Assembly (NCBI GenBank): GCA_028867785.1
Contig: JAGWFS010000002.1
Span: 178,678 to 242,677 of the forward strand
From: Nitrososphaerota archaeon
GTDB taxonomy: Archaea; Thermoproteota; Nitrososphaeria; Nitrososphaerales; Nitrosopumilaceae
DNA: 64,000 nucleotides
Reading direction: 5' to 3'
This document shows positions 33,760 through 43,000 of this stretch, piece after piece; position 1 is the stretch's first letter; each line of letters begins with the position of its first letter. The translations under genes were made by a program, and so were the position numbers. The notes under the pieces were generated by a model. It did no database searches and was not told the DNA's origin. It saw nothing but the letters and a program-made list of their open reading frames with translations.

Positions 33760-34047
33760 GTGACAAGACCGCCAAACATTGTCTTCATTGGTAAAAAACC
33801 AATCCTGACATACGTAAATGCTACGTTGACACTGCTTGCAAATGAGCCAACCGTGACAATAAAAGCGCGAGGCAAGAGCATAACTGCCGCAGTGGACGTA
33901 TCCCAGATGATAGTCAAGAGAATGAACGCGGTGGGCTACAAAGTCAGCGGCGTTAGGATCTTCTCAGAAAGAATGGAGTCAAAAGACGGAAAAGAAAGAA
34001 ATGTATCAACTATAGAAGTTGATGTCTCAAAACCGGAAAATGGCTAA
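33760..34047 (+). CDS. alba: Alba chromatin protein
   Basis: A 95-residue protein. NIVFIGKKPILTYVNATLTLLANEP has the GKKP loop with the lysine that is acetylated in Sulfolobus Alba, and VTIKARGKSITAAVDVSQMIVKRM with the basic beta hairpin SERMESKDGKERNVSTIEV complete the fold. It coats DNA and RNA as dimers. Leaderless GTG. Confidence 0.96.
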   Translation: MTRPPNIVFIGKKPILTYVNATLTLLANEPTVTIKARGKSITAAVDVSQMIVKRMNAVGYKVSGVRIFSERMESKDGKERNVSTIEVDVSKPENG

Positions 34048-34068
34048 CCTGTCTATAGAATGTGATTA

Positions 34069-34689
34069 TTATAGCGGTAACGCGTCAATTAGAAAATTTA
34101 TGCCAAAATAAACCAAAACCCCACTTAGTATGATCATGAAAATCTTATAGTTTTTTGCAGAAAGTATGCTCTTTCCACGTTTTGACAAAAATCCCGTCGC
34201 GCCAAGCCATGCGTAGTCCATCCATATGTGAAATCCAAATATTGTGCCTATTCCGATGAATGAATACATTGTCAGGGCATCTGAAATTAATTTGAAGCCT
34301 ATGGTGAACCACCAAACCAAGAAAAATGGATTCAACGCGCTCAGCAGAACTCCCATAAAGAGCGGGCCGTGTCTTGGTAATTGATCCGAAGAGTATTTTC
34401 TGTACACTGTCCTTATCTGTAGCCCTGCAAAGACAAAGAGACTGATTGCCCCAAGTACAGAAATGTATTCCCTGAATTGCGGCAACACATCAAGGGATAT
34501 TGCACCAATTCCAAGAAGCACCACGAGCGGAAGCTCGACCAGTGTGTGCCCGTATGCCATCTTGATTCCTGATTTCCAACCATCTCTTATCCCATATGCC
34601 ACATTTGCCGTAAATAGGGGGCCTGGAGCCATGACGCCGGAAACTGAAATCATAATGACGGTTATTGCAAATTCTAGTATGGTCATCAT
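34069..34689 (-). CDS. LysE-family exporter
   Basis: A 206-residue protein with six hydrophobic helices. The N-terminal SVSGVMAPGPLFTANVAYGIRDGWKSGIKMAYGHTLVE is the LysE/RhtB signature region (PGP). GFLSKRGKSIL is in the cytosolic loop. Exports amino acids or small molecules; substrate is not predictable. Confidence 0.9.
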   Translation of the reverse strand: MMTILEFAITVIMISVSGVMAPGPLFTANVAYGIRDGWKSGIKMAYGHTLVELPLVVLLGIGAISLDVLPQFREYISVLGAISLFVFAGLQIRTVYRKYSSDQLPRHGPLFMGVLLSALNPFFLVWWFTIGFKLISDALTMYSFIGIGTIFGFHIWMDYAWLGATGFLSKRGKSILSAKNYKIFMIILSGVLVYFGINFLIDALPL

Positions 34690-34706
34690 GTTATCCTGTT
34701 AAGGAT

Positions 34707-34955
34707 TCAGTATGAGAAAATTCTCGAGGAAGGCCCTATCTTGTTTGCTAGAAAATCTAGAACTTCATGCACGCAATTCATGTACAAAAATTTGTCATGA
34801 TTGCTTCTTGATATGTCAATACAATATCTCTTGGATGTCTTGTTGATGAAAACAAATTCTTCCTTGTTTTCTATCCTGATTCCCTCGTCAGAATCTAAAA
34901 CTTTGAGATGTTTTTCCAGGCTGTCTTTTGAGATCTCTTGCTCTTTATAGCTCAT
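34707..34955 (-). CDS. Small hypothetical protein coupled to PAC2
   Basis: An 82-residue protein whose start overlaps the stop of the PAC2-family gene upstream (TCAT at 34952-34955). The content is alpha/beta with FVFINKTSKRYCIDISRSNHDKFLYMNC and a C-terminal helix EVLDFLANKIG. Not recognised; proximity suggests a link with proteasome assembly or LysE, neither supported. Confidence 0.55.
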   Translation of the reverse strand: MSYKEQEISKDSLEKHLKVLDSDEGIRIENKEEFVFINKTSKRYCIDISRSNHDKFLYMNCVHEVLDFLANKIGPSSRIFSY

Positions 34956-35665
34956 CCGTATATTGCATCTCGCAGTGGACCTGCATCCTCTTCTGCTTGC
35001 TTCATATGCTGTTCGACATTTTCCGCCTCGCTGACCAGATTTCGGAAATCACAGGACGCACCTGGTACAAGTTTTGACATTGCCATGCAAATCTCTGCCC
35101 CTGCCCTAAAGTCAGGTCCTGTTTCCTGGCCTTTGTACAAGAGCACTATTACGCTAGTCTTTGCAAGCAATCCCTCGTTTAACAAGATGCCCGGTATTCC
35201 CGGAACTGTGCCATTCTTGAGTATCGGAATCTGAGCGCCTGCCAGTCGTTTCTTTGCATCGTCATTGCTTGCCACTCCTATCACAAGCGGCTTGTCATCA
35301 GACTTGACGGCGGAGCTGCTAACTATGAGCGAACACTTGTGGTCACTTGCCCACTTTAGCATTGTCTTTGCAACCTCTCTGTGAAGTGATTCGTGTGGAG
35401 TAAGGTATGACGAAAATACCGCGACCTTTAGCTCCTCATTGACAAATATTCTTGCGGGAAATCCAGGCACCTCATCTCTTATGATGCTAATCGGTGGAAA
35501 GAGATCAGAGTCAAGTACTCCTGCCAATTCAAACTGCGACGTCGTGTTTATCAAAGACTCGGTGGCTATTGCATTTGCCAGTCCTGCATAAGGAAAACCA
35601 TCTATGACAAATCCTCCCTCGATGTTAATTGATTTGAGTTCTCTGACAATTATGTCGTTTGTCAT
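34952..35665 (-). CDS. PAC2-family protein (proteasome assembly chaperone-like)
   Basis: A 237-residue protein. The N-terminal VIDGFPYAGLANAIATESLI, then AGVLDSDLFPPISIIRDEVPGFPARIF, then VPGIPGILLNEGLL, are PAC2 hallmarks. Archaeal relatives (PbaA/PbaB) bind proteasome subunits. The C-terminal helix ENVEQHMKQAEEDAG is charged. Confidence 0.88.
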   Translation of the reverse strand: MTNDIIVRELKSINIEGGFVIDGFPYAGLANAIATESLINTTSQFELAGVLDSDLFPPISIIRDEVPGFPARIFVNEELKVAVFSSYLTPHESLHREVAKTMLKWASDHKCSLIVSSSAVKSDDKPLVIGVASNDDAKKRLAGAQIPILKNGTVPGIPGILLNEGLLAKTSVIVLLYKGQETGPDFRAGAEICMAMSKLVPGASCDFRNLVSEAENVEQHMKQAEEDAGPLRDAIYG

Positions 35666-35735
35666 AAATTATTCTATTACGTACATACTTTTAAATCATG
35701 GATATCGTTTTATGTGCTGAATCTTATTGGTAAAC

Positions 35736-35981
35736 ATGGATGCATTGTATATTCTCATAAACTGTGATCTGGGTTCTGAAGTGGAGATCATAAATGAACT
35801 GTCCAAAATTCCAGAGGTAAAGGAAGTCAGAGGAACATACGGGGTATATGACATATTTGTCAAGGTTCAAGCCGGCTCGAACGCCACGCTGGAAGAGATA
35901 GTCACACATAAGATAAGAAAAATCCCAAAGGTTCGTTCCACCGTGACATTGACACCAATCATGTCTCAGGGTGGAAGATAA
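35736..35981 (+). CDS. Stand-alone Lrp/AsnC ligand-binding (RAM) domain
   Basis: About 81 residues from ATG 35736 (TTG 35727 in frame). Fold: ALYILINCDLGSEVEIINELSKIPEVKEVRGTYGVYDIFVKVQA with the GVYDI motif, then VRSTVTLTPI. No DNA-binding domain. Such one-domain proteins pair with full Lrp regulators or bind amino acids. It overlaps the following CysRS-like gene by 11 bases. Confidence 0.85.
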   Translation: MDALYILINCDLGSEVEIINELSKIPEVKEVRGTYGVYDIFVKVQAGSNATLEEIVTHKIRKIPKVRSTVTLTPIMSQGGR

Positions 35982-37149
35982 GAACATCATGATAAAACTC
36001 TACGATTCTTTTTCTTCAAGCAAGGACAATTTTGAGCCGTTTCAAAAAGATCTGGTTCGCATATTTATCTGCGGGCCGACCCTGTATGATTTCACCCATC
36101 TAGGGCATGCTAGGATTTTTTTGACATATGATCTTTTGTGCAGGCATTTGAATGAAAGGGGGTATGATACTGACGTCCTAGTAAACATGACTGACATAAA
36201 TCAAAATGTTTTCAACAAGGCAAAATCAGAATCGCAAAACTATCGTTTGATTGCCAAGTTTTATGCAGATAGGTTCTCCGAAGATCTTGCAATGCTTAAC
36301 ATCGGGAGCATTAGCAGGCTTGCACATGTATCTGATTATGTCAGCTATATAGAAAACCACATCTCAAAATTACTGGATGACAAGGCTGCCTATTATGCAA
36401 ACGGAAATGTCTACCTTGATGCGTCCAAAGTTAAAACATATGGCATACTGTCAAAGCAATCACAAGACCAGCTGAGGCTTCATAGGTTGGATATAGGGCC
36501 CAACAAGAAAAACCCGGAAGATATCATGCTGTGGAATTGTTCTGAAAACTTTGACTTTACATGGTCAAGCAGGTTTGGAGAGGGAATACCTTGGTGGCAT
36601 ATGCAAGATACTACCGTTGTGCTAGAAAATTTTGGAGCAAATTACGACATACATGGAGGCGCAAGAGAACTACTATATCCGCATCATGAAGCCCACCTTG
36701 CCCAGTATGAATTGCTTTCAGGATCTGAAAGACCTGTCAAAATTTGGATGCATGTGGGGCTTGTCCTGTCGTGCGGGGAGAAGATGTCAAAATCTCTAGG
36801 AAATGTAGTGTGGTCGCGAGATCTTGTAAAAAAATATGGCCAGAATCTATTGAGGCTCTATATGTTCTCAAAACATTATCAAGAGGACATTAATTTCAAC
36901 GAAAACCAGATTGCTGAAAAAAAGCCGATCTTGGATAAAATCTACCTTGCTGGCATGAAAACCACAGAAAAAACAGATCCTGAAATTTCTAGATTGATTG
37001 AAGACTTTCTTGCATCACTTGACGATGATCTTAATTCTCCAATGGCGCTTGAAATATTTGAAAACATGTGTTCCAAAGTAATTGCCGGAAGCGCCGTTAC
37101 CTCTCTTGATTTTGAACGAACATGCCAGGTATTGGGAATAAAGATCTAG
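35971..37149 (+). CDS. Short cysteinyl-tRNA-synthetase homologue with altered zinc site (CysRS or MshC-like ligase)
   Basis: A 392-residue class I enzyme. CGPTLYDFTHLGHAR (C34, HLGH 43-46) and KMSKSLGN (271-278) are the ATP-binding motifs. CysRS senses the cysteine thiol with zinc held by Cys, Cys, His and Glu. Here the second ligand region reads GIPWWHMQDTT, with D213 instead of Cys, and HHEAH replaces HHENE, with H242 instead of Glu; C34 remains. The protein ends in QVLGIKI at the point where MshC of actinobacteria ends, so it lacks the C-terminal anticodon-binding part of Escherichia CysRS. It could be the cell's only CysRS in divergent form, or a ligase making a low-molecular-weight thiol. 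Confidence 0.6.
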   Translation: MEDKNIMIKLYDSFSSSKDNFEPFQKDLVRIFICGPTLYDFTHLGHARIFLTYDLLCRHLNERGYDTDVLVNMTDINQNVFNKAKSESQNYRLIAKFYADRFSEDLAMLNIGSISRLAHVSDYVSYIENHISKLLDDKAAYYANGNVYLDASKVKTYGILSKQSQDQLRLHRLDIGPNKKNPEDIMLWNCSENFDFTWSSRFGEGIPWWHMQDTTVVLENFGANYDIHGGARELLYPHHEAHLAQYELLSGSERPVKIWMHVGLVLSCGEKMSKSLGNVVWSRDLVKKYGQNLLRLYMFSKHYQEDINFNENQIAEKKPILDKIYLAGMKTTEKTDPEISRLIEDFLASLDDDLNSPMALEIFENMCSKVIAGSAVTSLDFERTCQVLGIKI

Positions 37150-37847
37150 CGTCAAGGTCAGAGGCAGTGGACCTTGCTTTTACGAGCCTTTGGAGCAGTT
37201 CATTAAATCTTGAGTGTGGAACTCTGTTTCTCAATCAAAACCTACCAAACGACCCTTTTTTCAACAAGCTTGTCAGTCTGACATGTCTTGATGACGCAAT
37301 GCTGGAAAACTCACTGAAACTCTTCAAGAAACATGATACCGTTCCATACATTTACACGTTAGATCAACCTGAATTTGACAAAAAATTGCTTGAAAAACAT
37401 TTCAAACTATATGATACCCAGCATGTCCTGACTAGAATTCCAATCTCTACTGTAAAGTCCCGTGCTCGCAAGATATCAAAAGGCGAATCAATGATATGGT
37501 CAAAAACATTTTGCAGTGCATACGATTGCAATGAATGGATTGCTACCGTAGACAAGATAGTACAAAACTCGTGTAACTCGATAGACTACTATATTGACGA
37601 ATTAGCCAGCTCGTGCGTAGCTCTGTATGAAAGCAACTCAATGCTTGGACTCTACTGCCTTGGCACTGTGCCCGAAATGAGGAAAAAAGGCCTTGCTGCT
37701 TCGCTAATTGATCTTGCTCTAGGCGAGGTAAAAAAACGCAATCTGGGATTTTTGATGCTTGAGACGTACCGAAAAGACAGATTGCTTGATTTTTACTTTA
37801 AACTGGGATTTGAAGATATTTACCACAAAAACGTCTACACTACTTGA
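37122..37847 (+). CDS. GNAT-family acetyltransferase
   Basis: A 241-residue protein that overlaps the CysRS-like gene by 28 bases, so they are cotranscribed. The C-terminal half is a GNAT domain: SMLGLYCLGTVPEMRKKGLAASLIDLALGEV is the acetyl-CoA-binding loop and helix, and FLMLETYRKDRLLDFYFKLGFEDI is the last strand. The N-terminal 110 residues are a degraded second GNAT-like fold. In mycothiol synthesis MshC is followed by the two-domain GNAT MshD; here the pair is suggestive but not proven. Confidence 0.75.
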   Translation: MPGIGNKDLASRSEAVDLAFTSLWSSSLNLECGTLFLNQNLPNDPFFNKLVSLTCLDDAMLENSLKLFKKHDTVPYIYTLDQPEFDKKLLEKHFKLYDTQHVLTRIPISTVKSRARKISKGESMIWSKTFCSAYDCNEWIATVDKIVQNSCNSIDYYIDELASSCVALYESNSMLGLYCLGTVPEMRKKGLAASLIDLALGEVKKRNLGFLMLETYRKDRLLDFYFKLGFEDIYHKNVYTT

Positions 37848-38778
37848 TCTTGGAAAGCAGTGCAGAGTAGAGAAATGGCATAATTGTCGTAGCTTCCGCA
37901 TGTATTGTGGTCTGTTTTGCATTCTGGGTCACCTTGCCCCATGATATTGCCTCCCTTACAAGTGCACCGCTGAGGCTACCGTCAAACTCTTGTGCGGTTG
38001 TAATGTACACTGCGTAATCCAATCCATCCCTGTATTGATTCCACCACAATGTATGATGTTTTGATATTCCTCCGCCTATCATCAACGCGCCAGATTTTTT
38101 TGCCTTGAAAATTAATCCAGACAGCAAATCTCCGTCTGCTGCCACATTCAATCTAAAGTCGCTGTGCTTTTGCGTAAACATCCAAATCTGACTGCCCACT
38201 GCACCGTCCATTATTCCTGGAACTATGACAGGTATGTTGTTCTTGTTTGCCCAATACAGAAAAGAGTCCTCGCCGAGGTTGGAGCCTATTGCCTTGCAAA
38301 CATCATGTGTTGACATTTCTTTTTTTCCTTTAGAGTATTCTTTTTGCAGAAATGACTGTACCTTTTCCTCAATCAAAGGACCGTAACTTTTGAGCGGAAC
38401 CAGTACGTTTCCCAGTCTGTGTATGCCCTTGTCTGCCAATTCGCTATCGTCAAGGGTAAATGAGCCTTCCAAGTAATTGGAATAGTGTCTTGCAATGTCA
38501 TGATCAAGAGCGCCACAAGTAGTGATGATGACATCACACATCTTGTTTTTCACCATATCGGTGATTATCCCCCTGAGTCCTGTGGATACAACTGCCGCTA
38601 CAAAAGATAGGAACTTCAAACACTGCTTGTCTTCGATCATTGAAGAAAGAATATTCAAACCCTCTGCTAGGTTGCGTGATTCAAAGCCTCCGGATTCAGA
38701 CATTTGATCAAATATTGAATTTATGGTATCGTCCTTTTTTATTGCGATGTCTTTTACCGGTCTTCCAGATTTTGTCAC
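37840..38778 (-). CDS. dys: Deoxyhypusine synthase (first copy)
   Basis: A 312-residue protein with GTG start. NAD-dependent fold: VSTGLRGIITDMVKNKMCDVIITTCGALDHDIAR, then GEDSFLYWANKNNIPVIVPGIMDGAVGSQIW, and GGGISKHHTLWWN with the catalytic Lys (K240) in the SKHH motif. It moves the aminobutyl group of spermidine onto aIF5A. A second homologue begins at the end of this window. It converges on the GNAT gene with 8 bases overlap. Confidence 0.95.
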   Translation of the reverse strand: MTKSGRPVKDIAIKKDDTINSIFDQMSESGGFESRNLAEGLNILSSMIEDKQCLKFLSFVAAVVSTGLRGIITDMVKNKMCDVIITTCGALDHDIARHYSNYLEGSFTLDDSELADKGIHRLGNVLVPLKSYGPLIEEKVQSFLQKEYSKGKKEMSTHDVCKAIGSNLGEDSFLYWANKNNIPVIVPGIMDGAVGSQIWMFTQKHSDFRLNVAADGDLLSGLIFKAKKSGALMIGGGISKHHTLWWNQYRDGLDYAVYITTAQEFDGSLSGALVREAISWGKVTQNAKQTTIHAEATTIMPFLYSALLSKIK

Positions 38779-38867
38779 ATGTCACAAATCCAATCTGGGG
38801 TATAAAATCCTCTGCCCGGACAAATCACAATTAATATGTAGGAGTAATTTGGTAGTTATCGAATAAG

Positions 38868-39935
38868 TTGGGAAAGAAGATCAAGATTGCCATAGCTGGT
38901 GTAGGCAACTGCGCATCTGCGCTAATTCAAGGAGCAAAATACTATACTGATAATACTAATGATACTGTAGGGCTTACTGCGTACAACTTGGGTGGGTATG
39001 AACCTCGGGACATTGAAGTAGTAGCCGCATTTGACGTGGCAGATACCAAGGTAGGAAAGGATGTCTCAGAGGCAATATACGCAAGGCCAAACAATACCAT
39101 CACAGTTGCTGACGTGCCACGTACCGGAATTACGGTTCAGCGCGGGCCCACAAAGGACGGGCTTGGAAGACACCTGAGCAGAATAGTTACACCTTCCCCC
39201 GAACCCGATGTGGATGTCAAAAAAGTACTGCTAGATACCGGTGCAGAGATGCTTGTCAACTATCTTCCTGTTGGGAGCACCGAAGCCGTAAGGCATTATG
39301 CAAGCCAGGCCCTTGAGGCAGGAATCGGTTTTCTCAACGCCATTCCAGTTTTCATAGCGTCTGAGCCAAAATGGCAGCAGATGTATGCAGAGAAAAAAAT
39401 CCCACTGGCAGGAGATGACGTAATGAGTCAACTTGGCGCCACAGTAGTTCACAAGACGCTTGTCAAGCTCTTTGTGGACAGAGGTGTACTAGTAGACGGC
39501 ACGTACCAATTGAACATTGGGGGCGACATGGACTTTTACAACATGCTCGACGAGGAGAGGCTCGAAGACAAGAGAATCAGCAAGACAAGTGCAGTGAAGG
39601 CAATGGCAGACTATGACATACCAATGAGGATAGGCCCAAGCGATTATGTAGACTTTATTGACAATGAGAAGATCTGCTACATAAACATCGAAGGCAAATA
39701 CTTTGGCAGGATACCTATCAAACTTGATCTGAAACTAAAGGTAATTGATGCCTACAACAGTGCAGGCATAATGATCGATGCAATACGCGGACTGAAGATA
39801 GCGCTAGACCGAAAGCTTTCAGGGCCAATGACCAGCATCTCGTCCTACTGCTTCAAGCATCCGCCGATACAGATGCCTTACACTGAAGCAAAGAAGGCAT
39901 TTACAGAATTTGTAGAAGGCAAACGCGAACGATAG
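38868..39935 (+). CDS. ino1: Myo-inositol-1-phosphate synthase
   Basis: A 355-residue protein with TTG start. KIKIAIAGVGNCASALIQGAKYY is the NAD-binding Rossmann loop; later blocks are VNYLPVGSTEAVRHYASQALEAGIGFLNAIPVFIAS, AGDDVMSQLGATVVHKTLVKLFVDRGV, and GGDMDFYNMLDEERLEDKRISKTSAV. It makes inositol-1-phosphate from glucose-6-phosphate for archaeal lipid heads (archaetidylinositol) and perhaps other inositol compounds. Confidence 0.95.
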   Translation: MGKKIKIAIAGVGNCASALIQGAKYYTDNTNDTVGLTAYNLGGYEPRDIEVVAAFDVADTKVGKDVSEAIYARPNNTITVADVPRTGITVQRGPTKDGLGRHLSRIVTPSPEPDVDVKKVLLDTGAEMLVNYLPVGSTEAVRHYASQALEAGIGFLNAIPVFIASEPKWQQMYAEKKIPLAGDDVMSQLGATVVHKTLVKLFVDRGVLVDGTYQLNIGGDMDFYNMLDEERLEDKRISKTSAVKAMADYDIPMRIGPSDYVDFIDNEKICYINIEGKYFGRIPIKLDLKLKVIDAYNSAGIMIDAIRGLKIALDRKLSGPMTSISSYCFKHPPIQMPYTEAKKAFTEFVEGKRER

Positions 39936-39965
39936 ATTACACATTGTAATTATTGTTAGCCTAGT

Positions 39966-40020
39966 CAATGAAACTTGTCAATAATCGGTTATTTCACATG
40001 TATGGCCACCGGTTTCATTG
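39966..40020 (+). promoter_or_regulatory. Inverted repeat covering the SMC start codon
   Basis: CAATGAAAC (39966-39974) and GTTTCATTG (40012-40020) are a perfect 9-bp inverted repeat. The right arm ends in the TTG start codon of smc. Inside lies a smaller hairpin AATAA, TCGG, TTATT. Either a regulator site flanking the promoter or an mRNA fold over the start is possible. Confidence 0.4.
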
Positions 40021-43000
40021 GTACACATACGCAAGCTAGAGATCTTCGGCTTCAAATCGTTTGGATACAAGAATACTGTAATCAACTTTGAATCTGGTCT
40101 CATAGCGATCTCCGGTGCTAACGGATCTGGCAAAAGCAACATTCTTGATGCGATCTCATTTTCCTTGGGTGAAAACTCGCCAAAGGTAATGAGAGTGGAC
40201 AAGTTACGCTCTCTGTTGCATGACGTGGATGGTGCCAGCCATGGGGCAAAGATAGCACGGGTGAGCTGCCATTTTGATAACACTGACAGAAAGATACCTG
40301 TGGATTCTAGCACTGTAACAATTACAAGGGAGATGGACGAATCTGGTGAGAACATCTACTATCTGAACCAAAAAAAGGTACTAAGAAACCACATCTTGGA
40401 TCTGCTGGAGGTTGCAAACTGTGGAATACACAAGCTGAATATCGTTCAGCAGGGAACTATCACGAGAATCTCAGAGTTCAATTCCGAAGAGAGACGAAGA
40501 ATAATTGAGGATATCGTAGGGCTTGCCTACTTTGACGAGAAAAAAACAGAGGCTTTAAAACAACTTGATGAGGCAGACAGGCGGCTTGAGATAGCCCTTG
40601 CCAGGATGGATGAGATAAAAAAACGCATTGACGAGCTGGAGGCAGAGCGAAACAGCCAACTCAGGTATGATTTTCTGGACCGCGAGCTGAAGAGGCTTTA
40701 TGCCATCCAGTCTTCAAACAAACTGAGAGATATCGAGGCCCAGAAGGTATCCAAAGAGAGAAGCCTAAACGCCATCCAGTACGAATACAAAAAACTCGAC
40801 GAGCAGCGCGGCCAGATAAGGGACGAGATAAAGAAACTCGAGGAGGAAAAGCAAAAGTTCATGGAAGAAGTCAACGCGTACAACATTGCCAAGGCATCAA
40901 TTGATTCTGAACTTTCTGCGGCAATGCACCAGTCAGAGACTGCAAACAGCAAGCTTGCTACAAATGCAAGGAGAGTCGCACAAATAGAATCAAGGCTTCC
41001 TGAAATCCAGACTGATCTGTCAAGTCTACACGAAAAGCGCTTTACGCTGGAATCTCAAACCATGGAACTGAAAAACTCAATCAACGCTGTTAACGAGTCA
41101 AAAAAAAATACCAATGCCGAACTTGTGCTGGCAGATTCTGAAATCAACCAAACACTCAGACAACAGTCCCAGGTTACAAGCAACAAGATAAAAACTGACG
41201 AAAAAGTAAGACATCTTACAGACACGCTAAACGAAGCCAAACTGTCGCACTCAAAACTTGAACAAGAGCGCGCAGACATACAAAACAAGGTTGATCAAAA
41301 CTCGCTCAAGGCAAACGCACTGAATGATGAAAAAAATAAACTAGTAGACCTAGAACAAAAACTCAAGCAAGTACGGGTAGGTCATGAGTCTGCTATTGGA
41401 GAACTAAAGTCCAGGCTTTCTGATCTGCGTGATAAACGTGCCAAGGCAGAAAAAGATGTTGAAGAGACTACTGTGATTTTTGAAAAGGCAAGTAAGGCTG
41501 CGGCGCAGTATGAAGCCAAGATCAAAGTTGTAAAGGAAGTAATGCATGAGGACTATTCGATTGCAAAGCTCAAGGAAGACTCGAAGAGACTCGGGATACA
41601 AGGTCTTGTTTATGAATTGCTTTCTTGGGACAAACAATACGAGAGAGCAGTTTTATCGGCTGGCTCGGACTGGCTAAAGGCACTTGTTGTAAATGACTTT
41701 GCCACGCTTCTTGGAATTGCAGAATTTGCACAACAAAGGAATCTCCCAAAAATCAGAATCATTCCTTTAGATGCCGTAACGAATTCCAAGGCGACAATCA
41801 AACAAGAAGATGGAATACTTGGAATTCTTTCTGACTTTGTAAAATGCGAAGAAAAACTAGGACCTCTCAAAAATTTTATCTTCGGACGCATTGGCTTGGC
41901 AAATTCGAAGGAGGCAGCCTACGCGCTGTCAAAAAAGGGATACAGGGCAGTCACGCTTGATGGACAATTCTTTGAAGCTGACGCAAATGCGGTAATAATA
42001 GACATCAACTCAAAGGTCTCAAATCTTACAAAGATAATACTCCTTAGCACCTCCGTGGACGGTCTTATCCAGTCACTAGAACTGTTAAGGAAGTTCATCC
42101 AAAACAAGAAAGGCCAAGTAAAGAAAATTGAGCGCATAGCAAGAAATCTGGAAAATAGGTATGGCGCATCAGAAACCGGGCTTGCCAATGTGGACCTGAG
42201 CCTTACCGATGTAAAGACCAAACTAAAAGAAATTCATATGTCTCTTGACCAGATATCATCTAGAATATCGCAACTCAAGCGCAGGGACGAGGGCATAACA
42301 GTCGATCTCTCAAAGGCCGAGTCATACATTGCATCATTGGAAGAGAGGATCTCACTGACCAAGGAAAACTATGCCGAAGAAGAACAAGAAAGAATCGCAA
42401 GCGTGCTATCGTCTCTGAATGAGAAGCGCTCCTCTCTATTGAGTGCGCAAAGTACAATTTCCACGGAATTTCGTGAACTTACAGCAAGGCTTACCGAACT
42501 TGTCAACGAGGAAAACTCACACAAGGCAAACATGCGACGCCTGTCTGAAGAACAGTCATCGCTAAACCATGAAAAACACGATCTCGAGGTACAGTCAAGA
42601 ACGCTATCAAAGGAAAAAGAAAACACTGACGCGTCGCTGGTTCTGCTAAGGGAAAAAGAACAGCAGTTGATATCAACATCTGGAACTTCTGTGTCAACAC
42701 TCAAAGAATACGACGCCAAGCTAAAGGGCCAGTATGAAACCGAGAGAACGCTTACAAAAGAGATTAACGGAATGGAGAGGCAGTCTGACTCTATACTGAG
42801 AGACGTCAAGGATCTTAATGAAAACGGGGAAAGAATTCGCAAAACTCTTCTTTCATATGGATACAACGAACTGCTCGAGTCATTTGATGTAGACCATATT
42901 CTTGTAGAACTTGAGGCAGAAAAGAAACAAATGTCAGGCTCTATCAATACGCGAGCTCCTGATTTGTACGTTGAAGTGTCAAATGGATATCGTTCCATGT

